Of a stretch of DNA of 64,000 nt, positions 49,591 to 61,463 are shown piece by piece. Made by a program: the position numbers and the translations under genes. This stretch comes from Promerops cafer. Lineage: Eukaryota; Chordata; Aves; Passeriformes; Nectariniidae. The notes under the pieces are model-generated. The model had not been told where the DNA came from. It worked only from the letters and a program-made list of their open reading frames with translations, and did no database searches. Every line of letters begins with the position of its first letter. Positions within the stretch are counted from its first letter, which is position 1. Location: assembly GCA_013398275.1 (NCBI GenBank), contig VZSE01005864.1, positions 844,372-908,371 of the forward strand. The letters run 5' to 3'.

Positions 49591-49876
49591 CTCTGAGCAG
49601 GAATATTAAATTGAGTCATTTTCTACTATTCCATAAACACCTTTTGAAGGTGGGGAAAACTAACTCCACTGCACTTAATACCGAATGTATTACCCTAATA
49701 AGAAGTTTTGAGAGAAAAATGAAAAGATTGCAAGTTCCTTTGTGTCACCAACAACAAACCACCCATTCTTCATCCCTGGAAGAGTTCAAGGCCATGGTGG
49801 ATGGAGCTCCGAGCAACCTGGCCCAGGGGAAGGTGTCATTGTCCACAGCAGGGAATTTGGAAGTAGATGATCTTTA
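49591..49876 (+). repeat. Second copy of the 286-bp direct duplication
   Basis: Apparently identical to 49304-49589. Here the sequence continues past the repeat end into the proper CR1 terminus, so this copy is joined to the true right flank and the first copy to the true left flank. Confidence 0.85.
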
Positions 49877-49917
49877 AGATCCCTTCCAACCAGGCCATTC
49901 TAGGATTCTGTGATTCA
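49765..49917 (+). repeat. CR1 LINE 3' tail
   Basis: CATCCCTGGAAGAGTTCAAGG, GAGCAACCTGGCCCAG, AAGGTGTCATTGTCCACAGC and GATCTTTAAGATCCCTTCC are the ordered blocks of an avian CR1 3' end, closing with CATTCTAGGATTCTGTGATTC. A partial second image appears at 49478-49589 because of the duplication. If the duplication is false there is one CR1 insertion here. Confidence 0.85.
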
Positions 49918-52849
49918 CATCACTGATGAAACCCGGAGCCGATAGGAGGGGAAAAAAAAAAAACGTCACTAAAAAGTTGCTTTCATCTTATAAATTTAAC
50001 TTGTATTTAATGAAGGCAATAATGAGCAAATGAAACATTTTGTAGGTATTTGCTGTAAGACTCAGAGAGTCCATTTCAGGGAAAAAATACCCTTGATCAG
50101 GCAGTCTGCATTTAACAACATAGCAGAGGACATAAGCATTTCATAAAAAATAAATCTAATAATTAGGCCTCATTTTTTACTACCTGGCTTGTATTTAAAG
50201 GTCTGGTTTAAGGTGCAAATGGAAAGTTCCCTTTGAATTTCAGGAGACTTTGGCTGTGTGTTGCTTAATAACAGCTTTGTTAATGAAGTGTCTGTTGGTT
50301 ACTGAACATGACACATTTCCTGGCATTTTAAAAAACTCTTCTAAATATACAGAAATTGTCTACCCTTGGAGTTTCTTAAGAATGAGGGAAAAAAAGCAGC
50401 AGCTGACACAATGTTAGCCAAGAGAATTTCAAATACTTCTTTTAACACTGAAAAGGGGGATTTTGCACTTAGCCCTGGTAATGACCATGGAAGGGCCTCT
50501 CTCTACTCTTACACAACCAACCTGCTTGGGCTGCACCACCATTCCCATCCCCTTTTCTTCAAATTACTGTCTGCTTCATTTTATTCTGAACGAAACTCAA
50601 AAAATTCTAAAAGTTATTTGGGTTGAAACTGTAAACCACATGAAACCCCTGCTATAACCTAGGTTTGTTTTTTTTCCTAAGCTTTGTCAGAATTCTAGCC
50701 AAATTGGCAAACACAGTCAGAGCTTCAGGTTGGTGCGTGTGAAACAAAAATCCCCCCAAAATCTGAAAACCAAGTCACTTTTGCCTTATTTTGGGGATTT
50801 CTGTGGAGAACATTAAACAGCCCTGTGTAACAGGATTAAAATAAATTTAACTTCCAGGGTCTGAAATTTCTTCCTCTGGGGTTTAATGACAGTTTTATTA
50901 ACATAAGCTGATGCAGGATTAGACCGTTAAATATTTAAATCCAAACACTTCCTGAAATTAATCTAGAAAGGGGAAAATTTCAGCCTGTTCCTTACCTAAA
51001 ATAATCTATTCCACTGATGTGCTTCTATGGTCCACTCTTCTAATATGTGATTTAGGAAATGGGATACGGAGTCACCAGTTAATTTACTTTTAGCTAAATT
51101 TGCCCGGAATACTTCTGAACAATTAGCACTCTGGTCTGAAGGACAAAATTACTTTGACAAAGTCGTGCCGAGGGGCTGCTCCATGACGTGTTCAGAGGCC
51201 AACATTTTTGGTACATGTCTGGAATTGACAGTGACTCAATACATAAGGATATCCTTTCATATTCATTTATGTGATAACCTCACTTTTGCTGGCACAGGAA
51301 TATGTTGTCTTTTAACCTGACTTAAGGAGCTGGCCCTAGAAATAGTCTTCATCTTTTTGGATAGCAAGTTGGAATCAAGATTATTTTGACAGATGGCATC
51401 TAGCCTGTCTAATATGCATTTTACCTGCTCCATAAATATTGATGACTTTAATACATTTGTGTTCTGCCATATGCTTCTTAAAGGTACATTTCCAAAACTT
51501 GACTTGGTGTGTGATTTAGAGGGAATTAATCTCCATTTTGTAGTACTATAAATGAGATCACAATCACACATATTGTGTCTGACGTTGGAAGATTAAAAAT
51601 GGTGTGTGTGAGGGCACAGTGGGTAACTCCAGCAGATTTACATCCCATTTCCTCTCAGTCCTGACATCGTGGACATTACAAAGTACAAGGGGAATATGTC
51701 TTTATAATATAAAATATTTAACACAGAAAGGAGTTTGGACAAAGGGAACCCCCTGCCTCACAAGGTCCTGCCACTTCAACCACATTTAAAGCATTTTTTC
51801 TCTCTCCATTGCAAAACCCTTCAGCTCTGTCACCTCCTATGAGTGCCATATAAAATGCCTCAAACGAAAAAACATCGGAAAGATTAGATACCTACTAAAT
51901 CAGTTTTTTTAGAGTCACAACTGTATGAGCATCTCATATGCACACTGATACACTGCACAGATATTCCTCTGCATGAGCCATTTAAAAGACACTGCTCCAT
52001 GTTTTCTGGAGGAGGACTGTTTGCTTTATGCAAGGACAGTTCCTTTGAACTCAATAATTTCCAAGGCAGATGGGGTGCACAATTAGCCCTTTTATTATTA
52101 ACATCACTTTCCTGCTTCTCCACCAAGGTTACAGACTCGTTCACAGGGCCGTCACTGAAATGGGAGTGAGGCCAGGGCTGCTGGCAGGAAAAGGGGAGAT
52201 GTGGGCAAGTGAAAGCCCAAGAACCATTCCCCCAGGCTCCCGTGGCCTTGAAAAAAGCAGAACTGCTTCCAACGGGAAGAGCCTCATGCCCCACAGCTGG
52301 GAGAAGTTGGCTTTGACTCCTAGCAGATTTTCCTCTGTTGGATTTACCACCTTGTCTCATCAAGCAAAAAAGGCAGCCTTAGCTCTGCCCCTCTTCACAT
52401 TTCACTGCTGCTGCTTCCTTTGCCCACTCTAATCAGAAATCGTTCAAATAATGTCTGGGACAACCTCTGTGCATGTGTTTGTCAAGGCATTCTACAATAC
52501 AGCTGAATATAGCAACACCCAAAAAATATGGCATGGCCTTCGTAGTAAACTGTAGGAAATTGGGGTAATACTTCAAAATTTCATAAAATACAAAATAATG
52601 CAAACTTACATTTTTGTATCAGTTTGAAATGATAGAAGGACAACATTTTTACAAAGAAAAAGTATTTTGAAACAGAATTGAAGGCCCCCAGTAAAAAGGA
52701 TTTTTCTCAAAAATTATGAAAAACTTATAAAAATTAAAACTTAATATAATTACAGTTTTCCAAAAATTTGTGAAAGATAACTTTCTACTCTGTCAGGTGC
52801 ACAATTTTTCCAGCTATTTTCAGAGAAATGAGAGATTAAAATTCAGTTA
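49918..52849. other. Non-coding sequence, no gene recognised
   Basis: A/T-rich unique DNA. The part at about 51250-51560 is repeat-free with homeodomain-like words (for example ATATTGATGACTTTAATACA and GGAATTAATC) and could be a conserved element. The 102- and 159-codon minus-strand frames are not recognisable proteins. Confidence 0.4.
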
Positions 52850-52900
52850 GAATCATAGAATATCCTGAGTTGGAAGGGATCGTCAAGGATCATTGAAGTT
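52850..52900 (-). repeat. CR1 3'-end fragment, minus orientation
   Basis: AGAATCATAGAATATCCTGA then GTTGGAAGGGATCGTCAAGG and ATCATTG is the reverse complement of a CR1 3' terminus (octamer-type end, then the GATCC...TTCCAAC block). Only about 50 bp survive. Confidence 0.8.
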
Positions 52901-52953
52901 AGAATTATGATATTAGCATTTACTAATATTTCCCCACATTTAAACATATTTGC

Positions 52954-52971
52954 TTTTTTTTGGGGGGGGGG
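52954..52971. repeat. T8G10 homopolymer junction
   Basis: Eight T followed by ten G, then CGTG. G10 is the longest G run I saw in the window and is prone to sequencing and assembly error. Confidence 0.85.
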
Positions 52972-53390
52972 CGTGTTTGTGAAGTGTCTGCTGTTATTTA
53001 CTGTGCCCTATAAGGGGAAGATAGTGCATCCTAGCTCATCAGTGAAGGAAGGAAAAGAGAACGACAAAACCTGCTGAGCATATTTGCAGCAAGAATTGCT
53101 TGATAAATAATAACCACTTTAGGGCTCAGCATGTAAAAGGAGAGGTCAGTGGTCCCACTGATGCTTTGGTACATTAGCGATGGCAGAGGCTGTTTTTTGG
53201 CACTGAACTCACACAGGAGCCACATCCAGCATGGTGCTCACAGGAGAAATACAGGCAGCTCAGTGCTGTTACTTTGCTACCCCAAGTTTATTACAAAGGG
53301 ACTCCAAGCACCATACAAAACCATCAGGAAGGTTTCTCTGCAAAACATTTATCTAAACTATCTTCAAATTAAACAAATGTTTTCCCAGTC

Positions 53391-53415
53391 TTTTTTTTTT
53401 TTTTTTTCTTTTTTT
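53391..53415. repeat. Poly(T) run
   Basis: Seventeen T, one C and seven T. It could be a reverse-oriented A tail, but no retrocopy is recognisable beside it. Confidence 0.85.
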
Positions 53416-56400
53416 GTTTCAGCCAAATTGTAAGAGGCTTGGGCTGTGTCTGCTCTCATTAGTTTAAATTCACTCACTCACAGTCAGGATTTATCCCTGG
53501 GCACTAACTTCCCACATGGCAGTGCCCAGCAGCCACACAGGGTGATATTTATCAAAACTTGAAGCTATGGTGACAGCACAGTCCTGAAATTTGTGCTGCT
53601 CGTAGAGGGGCTAGGCTGTGAAGGATGTTTTGCATAAGATTTGGTTTGTCTGAGAGGATTTTAACTGGCAATTTGATGAAGTAACAAAGGCAAACTGGCA
53701 AAGGTAAACTCAATTTCATGCCCGCTCACAGAAGTGATACTCCATAATAAAAGCTTGGACGAGGCTCACCATACTCTTAAAAAAAAATATTTGGGGAAAA
53801 AACAGCATCAGCCTGTGCGGAGTTCAAAGATATGTCAGATCCCTGCTAGATGTAAACCAGCAAAGCATCCCTGGCTTTTGTGTGTTCAAATCAATTTTCA
53901 CCAGCTAGGAATACATCCTGGCACTGGTTGGATGAGGCACAAAGAAAGCCAGAGACCACAAGAAGAGCTGGCCTTTCTGAAGCCAATAGTAATCTCTGGT
54001 TTAGCCCATAAGAGATGGCTGGGAGTCAGTCCTTGGCTGGAGCAGAACATGCCATTTTGGGCAGGTGCTAAAACACAGGAGCTTGGCAGCTGTGAATGGG
54101 AAAGAGAAAAATGAGTGCTCCTCCAGCTTTCAGTTGTGATTTGACACCTCTAAATGTGGGCAAAGGCTGAATCAATTCAGAAGCTTGAGTGTTTGGTCAA
54201 ACCAACAAGCAATACATAAAATAAGCCATAAAATAACACAGCAAGAAATGGCTTTCCTTGAGTGGCTTCTAGGTAGATCAAAACCACAATAGAAAAAAAT
54301 CTCTCAGAGCTATTTATTTATTTTTGCTACTGCCAGTTTTAGTTCTGGAAAATAGTACGGCAAATTACAACTCCTGTGGCACTAAAGGTTAACCAATGAT
54401 CTGCAGCCCTCACAAGAAATTAATTACTTTTTTTCCCACTTTCTTGTTTGATCCAAACTATTTTTTTCAGGTACTTTAGTTATTTGTATTTTTGCAGTTT
54501 ACCTGTTCTCAACAGCTCTGCCTGCTGTGCACTGACATAGCATTGAACAATCACTTACAAATTTAATCTCTTCTTACATCAGCCCTGTCCTCTAAAACAC
54601 TCAAGTGTTTGGATCAGAACAGCTCACTGCATTCAGACTGGGGCCTGCTCTGAGCACAGCAATGTGAACGTGCTCCTTGCTTTGCCCTCAGTTCTCAGCA
54701 ATGCTCATTTGACTCTGTGGTTCCTCACCTGATGTCCCAGCAGTCCTATTCTCTGTGATGTGTCCTTCTCCAACTCATTTTGTTGAAATGCCAGAGAGTA
54801 CAACTGATAATCCCCAAACGTAATTTATCTGAAAGATTTATTAACAGAAGAAGTAATCTCTCTATGTGTTTTTAAGAGAAAGAGGACTGTGCTCGTAACT
54901 GAAGAATCCAAGCGCCTTTCAACCATTTTTCTTCAATCTGAATGTAATTAACCATTGTAGCAATTCAAATCAGGTATTAGTTCAGTTTTGGGCTCAAGTT
55001 CAGGGAATTCTTATCTTGGCAAATAAGAACCTCCACTAACATTTCGCTGTTTCCTGTCAAAGCACCTCTCCAAAGACAGCAGGTACTGGAGGCCTAGTTC
55101 AGGGAGCACAAGTGCAGGATTTTAGGCACCTGTCTAATCTCAGTATTGGCGACTACAACAGAGAAGTCAAAGCCACAACTCTGTTTCCAATATACCTAAA
55201 TCATTTGGAATTTGAGCTAGTGAAAGCACAAAACCCCTGTGTTCATAATTCGTGGGCCACTGAAGTCTGATAACAAGCTTTATTTCCATGTTTTCTTTTT
55301 CCTAATATGTACACAAATCACTTCTGAAGTCACGTGTATTCTGTAACAGAGCTCGGGAGCTTCTTTTATTTTCTCAGGCTTGGATTTGTAGTGTTAATGT
55401 GTCACAGAACACCCCCAGCAAAATAACCTTTCGCCTCGTCGGTTTGTTTACTATGGCATTTCTTGGTTTAATAAATGAGGTCCCTAACATTAAAACTTTT
55501 CCTTGCTCCTAAGGTTTTGTTATTGCTATTGAAAATTATTTCATTACTTCAGAGGGCTTATTTTAAATCAGTACCATATCTCTCTTTTGTTCATACCCCC
55601 ATAACATATAAGAAATAACAGTAAAATTTTCTCTTCATTACCTTCCCCTCCAATCTCATTACTTCATGTTTCTTTATGTTGAATTGAATGAGTCACTCAA
55701 GTTTCTAATTCAAGTTTTGAAACCATTCAAATTTAAATTACATGCTTCAGACCATCAGCAAATAACATCTTCTCATAAAGGTTGGGGTTTTTTGGTATGC
55801 AGAAGCATAATTTAAGTCCTAGCAATGCTGATAGTACTCTGTAGATTTAGTCTTTTCTGCAGTTATCATTTTCAGTATGCAGAATATTCTATTAAGTAAT
55901 ACACAGCTCTCCAGGGATTTACATACATATTATTTATGGAGGAACCCCTACCATTATATAATCCTAACAACCTTGTTGGCTAAGTAGTTCCACCCAGGGA
56001 AGCATTTCATCTTGTCTCAAGAATATTTCCTAATAACTTTACTGCAGTGAATTTCTTGCTGTCTACTTCAACAAGTTCTTTATCAAAGGCTTAATTTCTC
56101 ACAATAGAAAGAGCTTTTAAGGCTTCTGCAAACCTCTCATCAGCCTTTTATTTACCCAGTGTTGTGTAGTGGTTAATGTACAGTCAGATTCAGACAGGAG
56201 AAGGCCAATTCAGTATTCCTAATTCTTCTGTGGATACACTACATGATCCATGTATGAAGTATTCCTGAGCCTAAGGCTCTCTATTTAGAACGTGGAAATA
56301 ATAACCCCTATGTAAATGTAAAGAAATTGATGAGATTTTAGATTTTAAAAAGTGGTCTTACAAACCTTGTTCCATTTTTTATTCCCTATACAGTGGGATA

Positions 56401-59400
56401 TTTCCTAGTACAAAAGACTTTTAACCTTCAGTAAAGCCATTGTTTAATTTCTTGTGTTAAGTCTATTCTGGTTGAGCACCAGAAAACCAGTGACCTTCAC
56501 TGAATTGTGAGAACTATTGGGAACAGTTTCTACTTCTTAGTCACACATTTTCTGACTGACAGAGACAGGAGGGGAAAATTTAAGCCCACTGCTGGTGTGG
56601 GAAGGTTATACCATGACTTCTACAGCAGAAAGTTTTGCCTTGTATTAACCAAAACCAGAGCAAAACAAAACCCCAAACCCAAAGCAAATGCTCTTGATCT
56701 GTTCCGTGACTATGTAATATCTTGTCTTCTATTTTTGCTTGAGATTACGTGCACAGTAGTGAATATTAAGAAAATCTCTACAAAGCGTGTAGAAATTCTG
56801 ATACATCTGGTACTTTGATTACATTGTGAACTCAGGTAAGGAAAGAGATAAAGACTGATAGCGATAGGACAAGCATTTTAATCAAAATACAGCTATGATT
56901 AAATTGATAGTATTAGCAAACTGCTTTTATGTTGGGAATTGACCACAATCACTTTCAGAGCACTGCAACAGCAGGAAGACTACTCATTAAATTAACTTAA
57001 ATCAAAATCACCTTATGAATGGATTCAGCGTTGGGAATAAACACTGTTATCATTTATTTTGATATATAAATGAAAACTCGTAACAGTTTTCCCCCCACTC
57101 CCTGTTGAATTTGTTTGATTCCATTGCTCCCTCTGGGCTGCAGAGGTGTACATGCTGCAGAAATTTGGCTTAATGCACACTTACCTATTCCCTCCAAACA
57201 CACAACTTCTTGGGAAGCTCTTACCTTCCACTTACAGAAAAAGAAAAATCACATTATGTAAATGGAAAATCAAAATTCAGCAGTTACTAATTGCTAAAAA
57301 GTCTCTAAAAACCTGCATGTTTAGTGGTAGTGGCATCCCAGAACTTCACAGCTCTCGTCCTCTCTCTCCTGTGGCGCAGTTCTGCCACAGGAACCCGCAC
57401 CAGTAACTTGAACTGGTGTCAGCCAGAGCCAGAGGGCACAGCATAAGATCCCCAGTTGTAAATATCACTGGACCACTCTGAAGTGGGCTCATTTCTGGCT
57501 TTGCCTTAAGCATCCTTTGAAGGGCTAATTCTGTTTCATTTCCCTCTATTTTCAGCTATTTAGCATAATTAATTTGATCAGCCCAGTGAAAAGAGTGCTT
57601 CTTTCTTTCATGCTGCAATGATGCAACTTCTTCGACCCCTATTTCCACCTTTTAGATGTAAGAGGTTCACATCTTTTGAAATAGTGACTACTGCATTATG
57701 AGCAGTTATATTTACAGAAGAATTAGTTCAGTAAGTGAAAATACTTACTTCTAAAATGGCAAATTTTCAGGTTGCCTCAATGCCATGAACATTTACACCT
57801 CCTGTCATGCTGCTCTAGATTAATATATTTTCAGGAAACTGAATTGTGTTTGGAAAACATGGGAACTATGAAAAACTGTATGCTTCATAATAAGAAAATT
57901 ATCACCTTTTAGGAGAAGTTTACGTACATGTAAAATATTAGCAGTCCATTAGTAACTGGTAAGGAGAAATGCAGCTCTGATTAAATACCAACTCTTCTCC
58001 AAACTTGAAGCTAGCTTAAAGATTTTGAGATCATGAAAAGTCCAATAGACCTGCAAGAAGAATGATATTGTACCCTGAAACTCAATTACACCTTTTAGAA
58101 AACTTTTTTATTATTTTTTTTAATGGAACTATCTGTTACTACAATTCCAATTCAAAGCTCTCAAGCACATGCCTAACTTTAGGAAAGTAAGATGACAATT
58201 AAATCAACATGTGCTTAAAATCTGCTCCCCCGAGAATGCTGTTGCAGATTTCAGGTGTGCACCCTCTCTATTCTGAATTACCTGTGCTCACAGCACACAG
58301 CAGGAGGAGATGTTCTTTGGATGGCAGATAGTATTTTGGCTCATTTTCCTCCATTCTTTTCTCATCCTTACTCCTTTAAAACCTGTGTTGATTCTCCAGG
58401 GTTTTGAGGAGCAGAGACAACAGCAGATGTGGGATTTACCTGGGTTGCTTCTACCACTAGCACATATTATTATTATTTCTTCATACAGAGCGCTCAAAGC
58501 AGTTTTGGAGGCTGTAAATTTATAAGCAACGAGGCAGAGGGTGTGCTCATAGATCAGTGTCATGCTCTCAGTCAATATACATACAACATCCCAGATGCTG
58601 CTCTCGGGGCTTGGGCACAAAAGAACCCACCTTAGTTTCACACCAACTCCATCAATCCTTTTCACTTTCTTTTTTAATAGACATGCTATGATAATAATTA
58701 GGTTTTTGTTCAAAGCAGCCATTCTGTAAGACATGATACTCAAGGTAATACTTTTCTTTTTATTTTGTGGGCTCTTGTTTTGTTTTGTTTACAATTATCA
58801 GTGCCTGCTCCGGGTTCTCCAGAGAGCTTTTTTTCCGAAGCAGGTGCATTTTCAGCTCATGTAATGGATTTAGAGATATTTGGCCATAAATAGATAGTGT
58901 TAAACGCTGCTGTAAAAATGAGATAAATGTTTATTACCCAAAAGGTTAATAAAAAATCCACTTGGGACCCTCTAGAAAAGAATTAATCCCTTTAAGCCTG
59001 TATTGAACCAGTGACAGTTGCGCAAGATTCACAAGCAAATTGCATCCCTAAAACATCTTAAAAGCAGGAAAAAAAAAAATCCCAGACTGCACACCACAGT
59101 AAATGGAGGGAAGGAATTCATGAGATAGGTACCATTTATTATCTAATTTAAGCACTTAGTAGCAGCATCTGTTTACAAATAACCACTTTCAGTATTAGAT
59201 AAGTCCCATGTTAGGCTACTGTTCCTTCCCAACTTTATTATCAAACACCATGATTTTATCAGGGTAACACAGAAAATCTCAGCTGAAAAACAAGGAGCTG
59301 TAAAACAGTCAGCAATCCAAAATGTCAGCAGGAAGAGGAAGCACCACTTGCCAGGCACAAGGCATTTCATGCATACACAATATTTTCCCTGAATTTCATA

Positions 59401-61410
59401 AGTTCTTACACCTAGCTCTAATGGACTAAATGCACTTGACTTTTTACTCCCCTTACACCTTGCTGTTGAATACAGAAAGAACATACAATAGCTTGGATGG
59501 AAAAATAGTTTGATTTCATAGAAGTAGAGGTGATATTATAACCATCAGACCTGACAGCTGCCCATGACAAAGTGAATCTAACATGATCTCCTTACACAAC
59601 ACACACAGTACTTCCACGCAGGCACCTTTCCTGCTCCCCTTGGGGGCAGGCAGAACTTACACTCTCCCAAAATCAATATCCTTGTGGTCTCCCAAGGTTT
59701 TTAAGCATTCTCTTCCCTTGTTTCCATTCATACCTCATTTCTGCTAGTTTTAAGTCTGCTTTCCCCAATCAATAGAATGGATAGCAAAACCTCTCTATTC
59801 GTGCTAGAGGTGATTAGCGGAGTTAAGACTAATTTGGCCCTTAAAGTCTTAAACAACCTTGCTGTCATCCCCCCCTTCTGGCTGCCTGCTAGAATGAGAC
59901 AATAAATCCAAGTTTCCTTCCTCAAAGGAATCCAGTGACTAGTAGGGATGTTGGATTTGGGAAAGATTTAGCTAAGAGCAGTAGATGATTTCTGCACCAT
60001 TTGGCAGTCAATACCCTCATACATTCTACTTTTATTCTCCTTATTTGTCCAAATCACTGATAGATTTTGTCCATCTGAAGACCATCTTCAAGGAAGGATG
60101 AAAAGCATGTAATATTCTGCATTTATCTGCACGACTACTTGAAGCAAACACTGGAAGTTAACCTGAGTTAAAAGATGCTGAGATCTGAAGCTCCCAAGGG
60201 CTGCAAATGTACCTCTGGGAGAGGTGAATTGCATATCTGAAAACATCAAGACTGTAACTCAACAAGAGATATTTAAGCCACAGATTTCAGCTCCTGAGGT
60301 TTTCAAACTCAGGATGGAAGGACCAGCCTGGTATGCATCTTCAATGCATTTTGGTGAAAAAAGAGCTGCATGATATCAAAATATGAGTTTCAGCACTAAA
60401 ATAGTATGTGTGGTGTGAATTAATGAGTTGTAAAAGACCTTTTGCCAGAAAATACAACCTACTTCTTCCTCTGACTCCCAGAGCTGAAATTACTGGCTGC
60501 ACAAAACAGTTGCAATTAGTTTTTTAGAAGGCTGGCATAGGATATAGGGATTGCAGGCTCGAAATTCTTAGTAGGTCCTACAGTCTTTGGCACATCTTTT
60601 TTGTGCTTTCATTTCCAATTGCTTCCATCTCCTTGTAAATGAAAAAATAACCCTCTGAGGTTGTCAGGGTCTGACAATGAAAATGTTTGCACAAAAGTGA
60701 TGCAAAATTTGGCCAGTTGCTATTGTTTCTTTTTCAGGTCACTGTATTCAAATACTGGTTTTATTTTCTCAAAAGAGTCATGCAATTATTTTATGCTGTC
60801 TTTCCTCTTCTATTTATTGTCCCTGATACTTTTCCCAACACTACAGAGCTTTTAGGAAATCTGCACCTTTATCCTCCCAACCACTAAAACCCTGGAAGAC
60901 TTTTTTTTTTTCTTTTACTAAATACAAAATACTTTGAGATATAACCATTCCTTTGGATGCATTTTTGGTAATGTGGAAGAAAATTCTTAAACTCCAGTTT
61001 ACTTTATACTAGCATGCTGTTTGCTAGAAATATATCCTGAAGTTAATGAAGTATCACTGCACATCAGAAGTTTAATCGCCCCAAACTTTGTGATATTTTA
61101 AACTAGAGCAGAGCTTCAGCCTTTGTGTGTCCCCAGGTTGGAGTCCCGGGCTGATGAAATAGCCTAACTCCATCCTGAGATTGACAAGTTATTAATTAGG
61201 ACAGCAGGCCTGTCACAACCTCTAAGCCTCACCAGCACTTCCACTGGTTCCTTAGAGAGATGTATTGTCACCTACTATTGGGATTAAGCTTCTCACTTCC
61301 AAAATACAAGCCTCAGTCACGGCACTGGATTGAAAATGACTCTATTAGTATTTTTGCAGCCTGTTGGCCTGTATCTCTTCCAGTCTGGATTTAAGGATGA
61401 AGTCTCAGAT

Positions 61411-61463
61411 CATTGAAATCAATGGGAGTTTTGCCACTGGCTTGACTGGGGCCAGAATTTTAC
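61411..61463. repeat. Worn ancient interspersed repeat
   Basis: CATTGAAATCAATGGGAGTT then TTGCCACTGGCTTGACTGGG and GCCAGAATTTTAC fits a common old sauropsid repeat pattern (TCAATGGGAGTTTTGCCATTGACTTCAATGGGGCCAGGATTT). Similar DNA is frequent in turtles and crocodilians and persists in birds. The family name is uncertain to me. Confidence 0.5.

Larger units (their letters stand above)
52901..61410. other. Non-coding sequence, no gene recognised
   Basis: About 8.5 kb of unique A/T-rich DNA. It holds a T8G10 homopolymer junction at 52954-52971, a T17 run with a following T-rich stretch at 53391-53415, an AC-rich patch at 56645-56680 and a T-rich run at 60901-60915. The frames of 100-150 codons (53734-54114 and 58288-58743 among them) show no domain. 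No RNA gene is recognised. Confidence 0.45.

Noticed and set aside
49324..49877. Two nearly identical 88-90 codon frames that could suggest a duplicated gene
   Set aside because: They are the same probable contig overlap written twice and run into CR1 tail sequence; no gene is involved.
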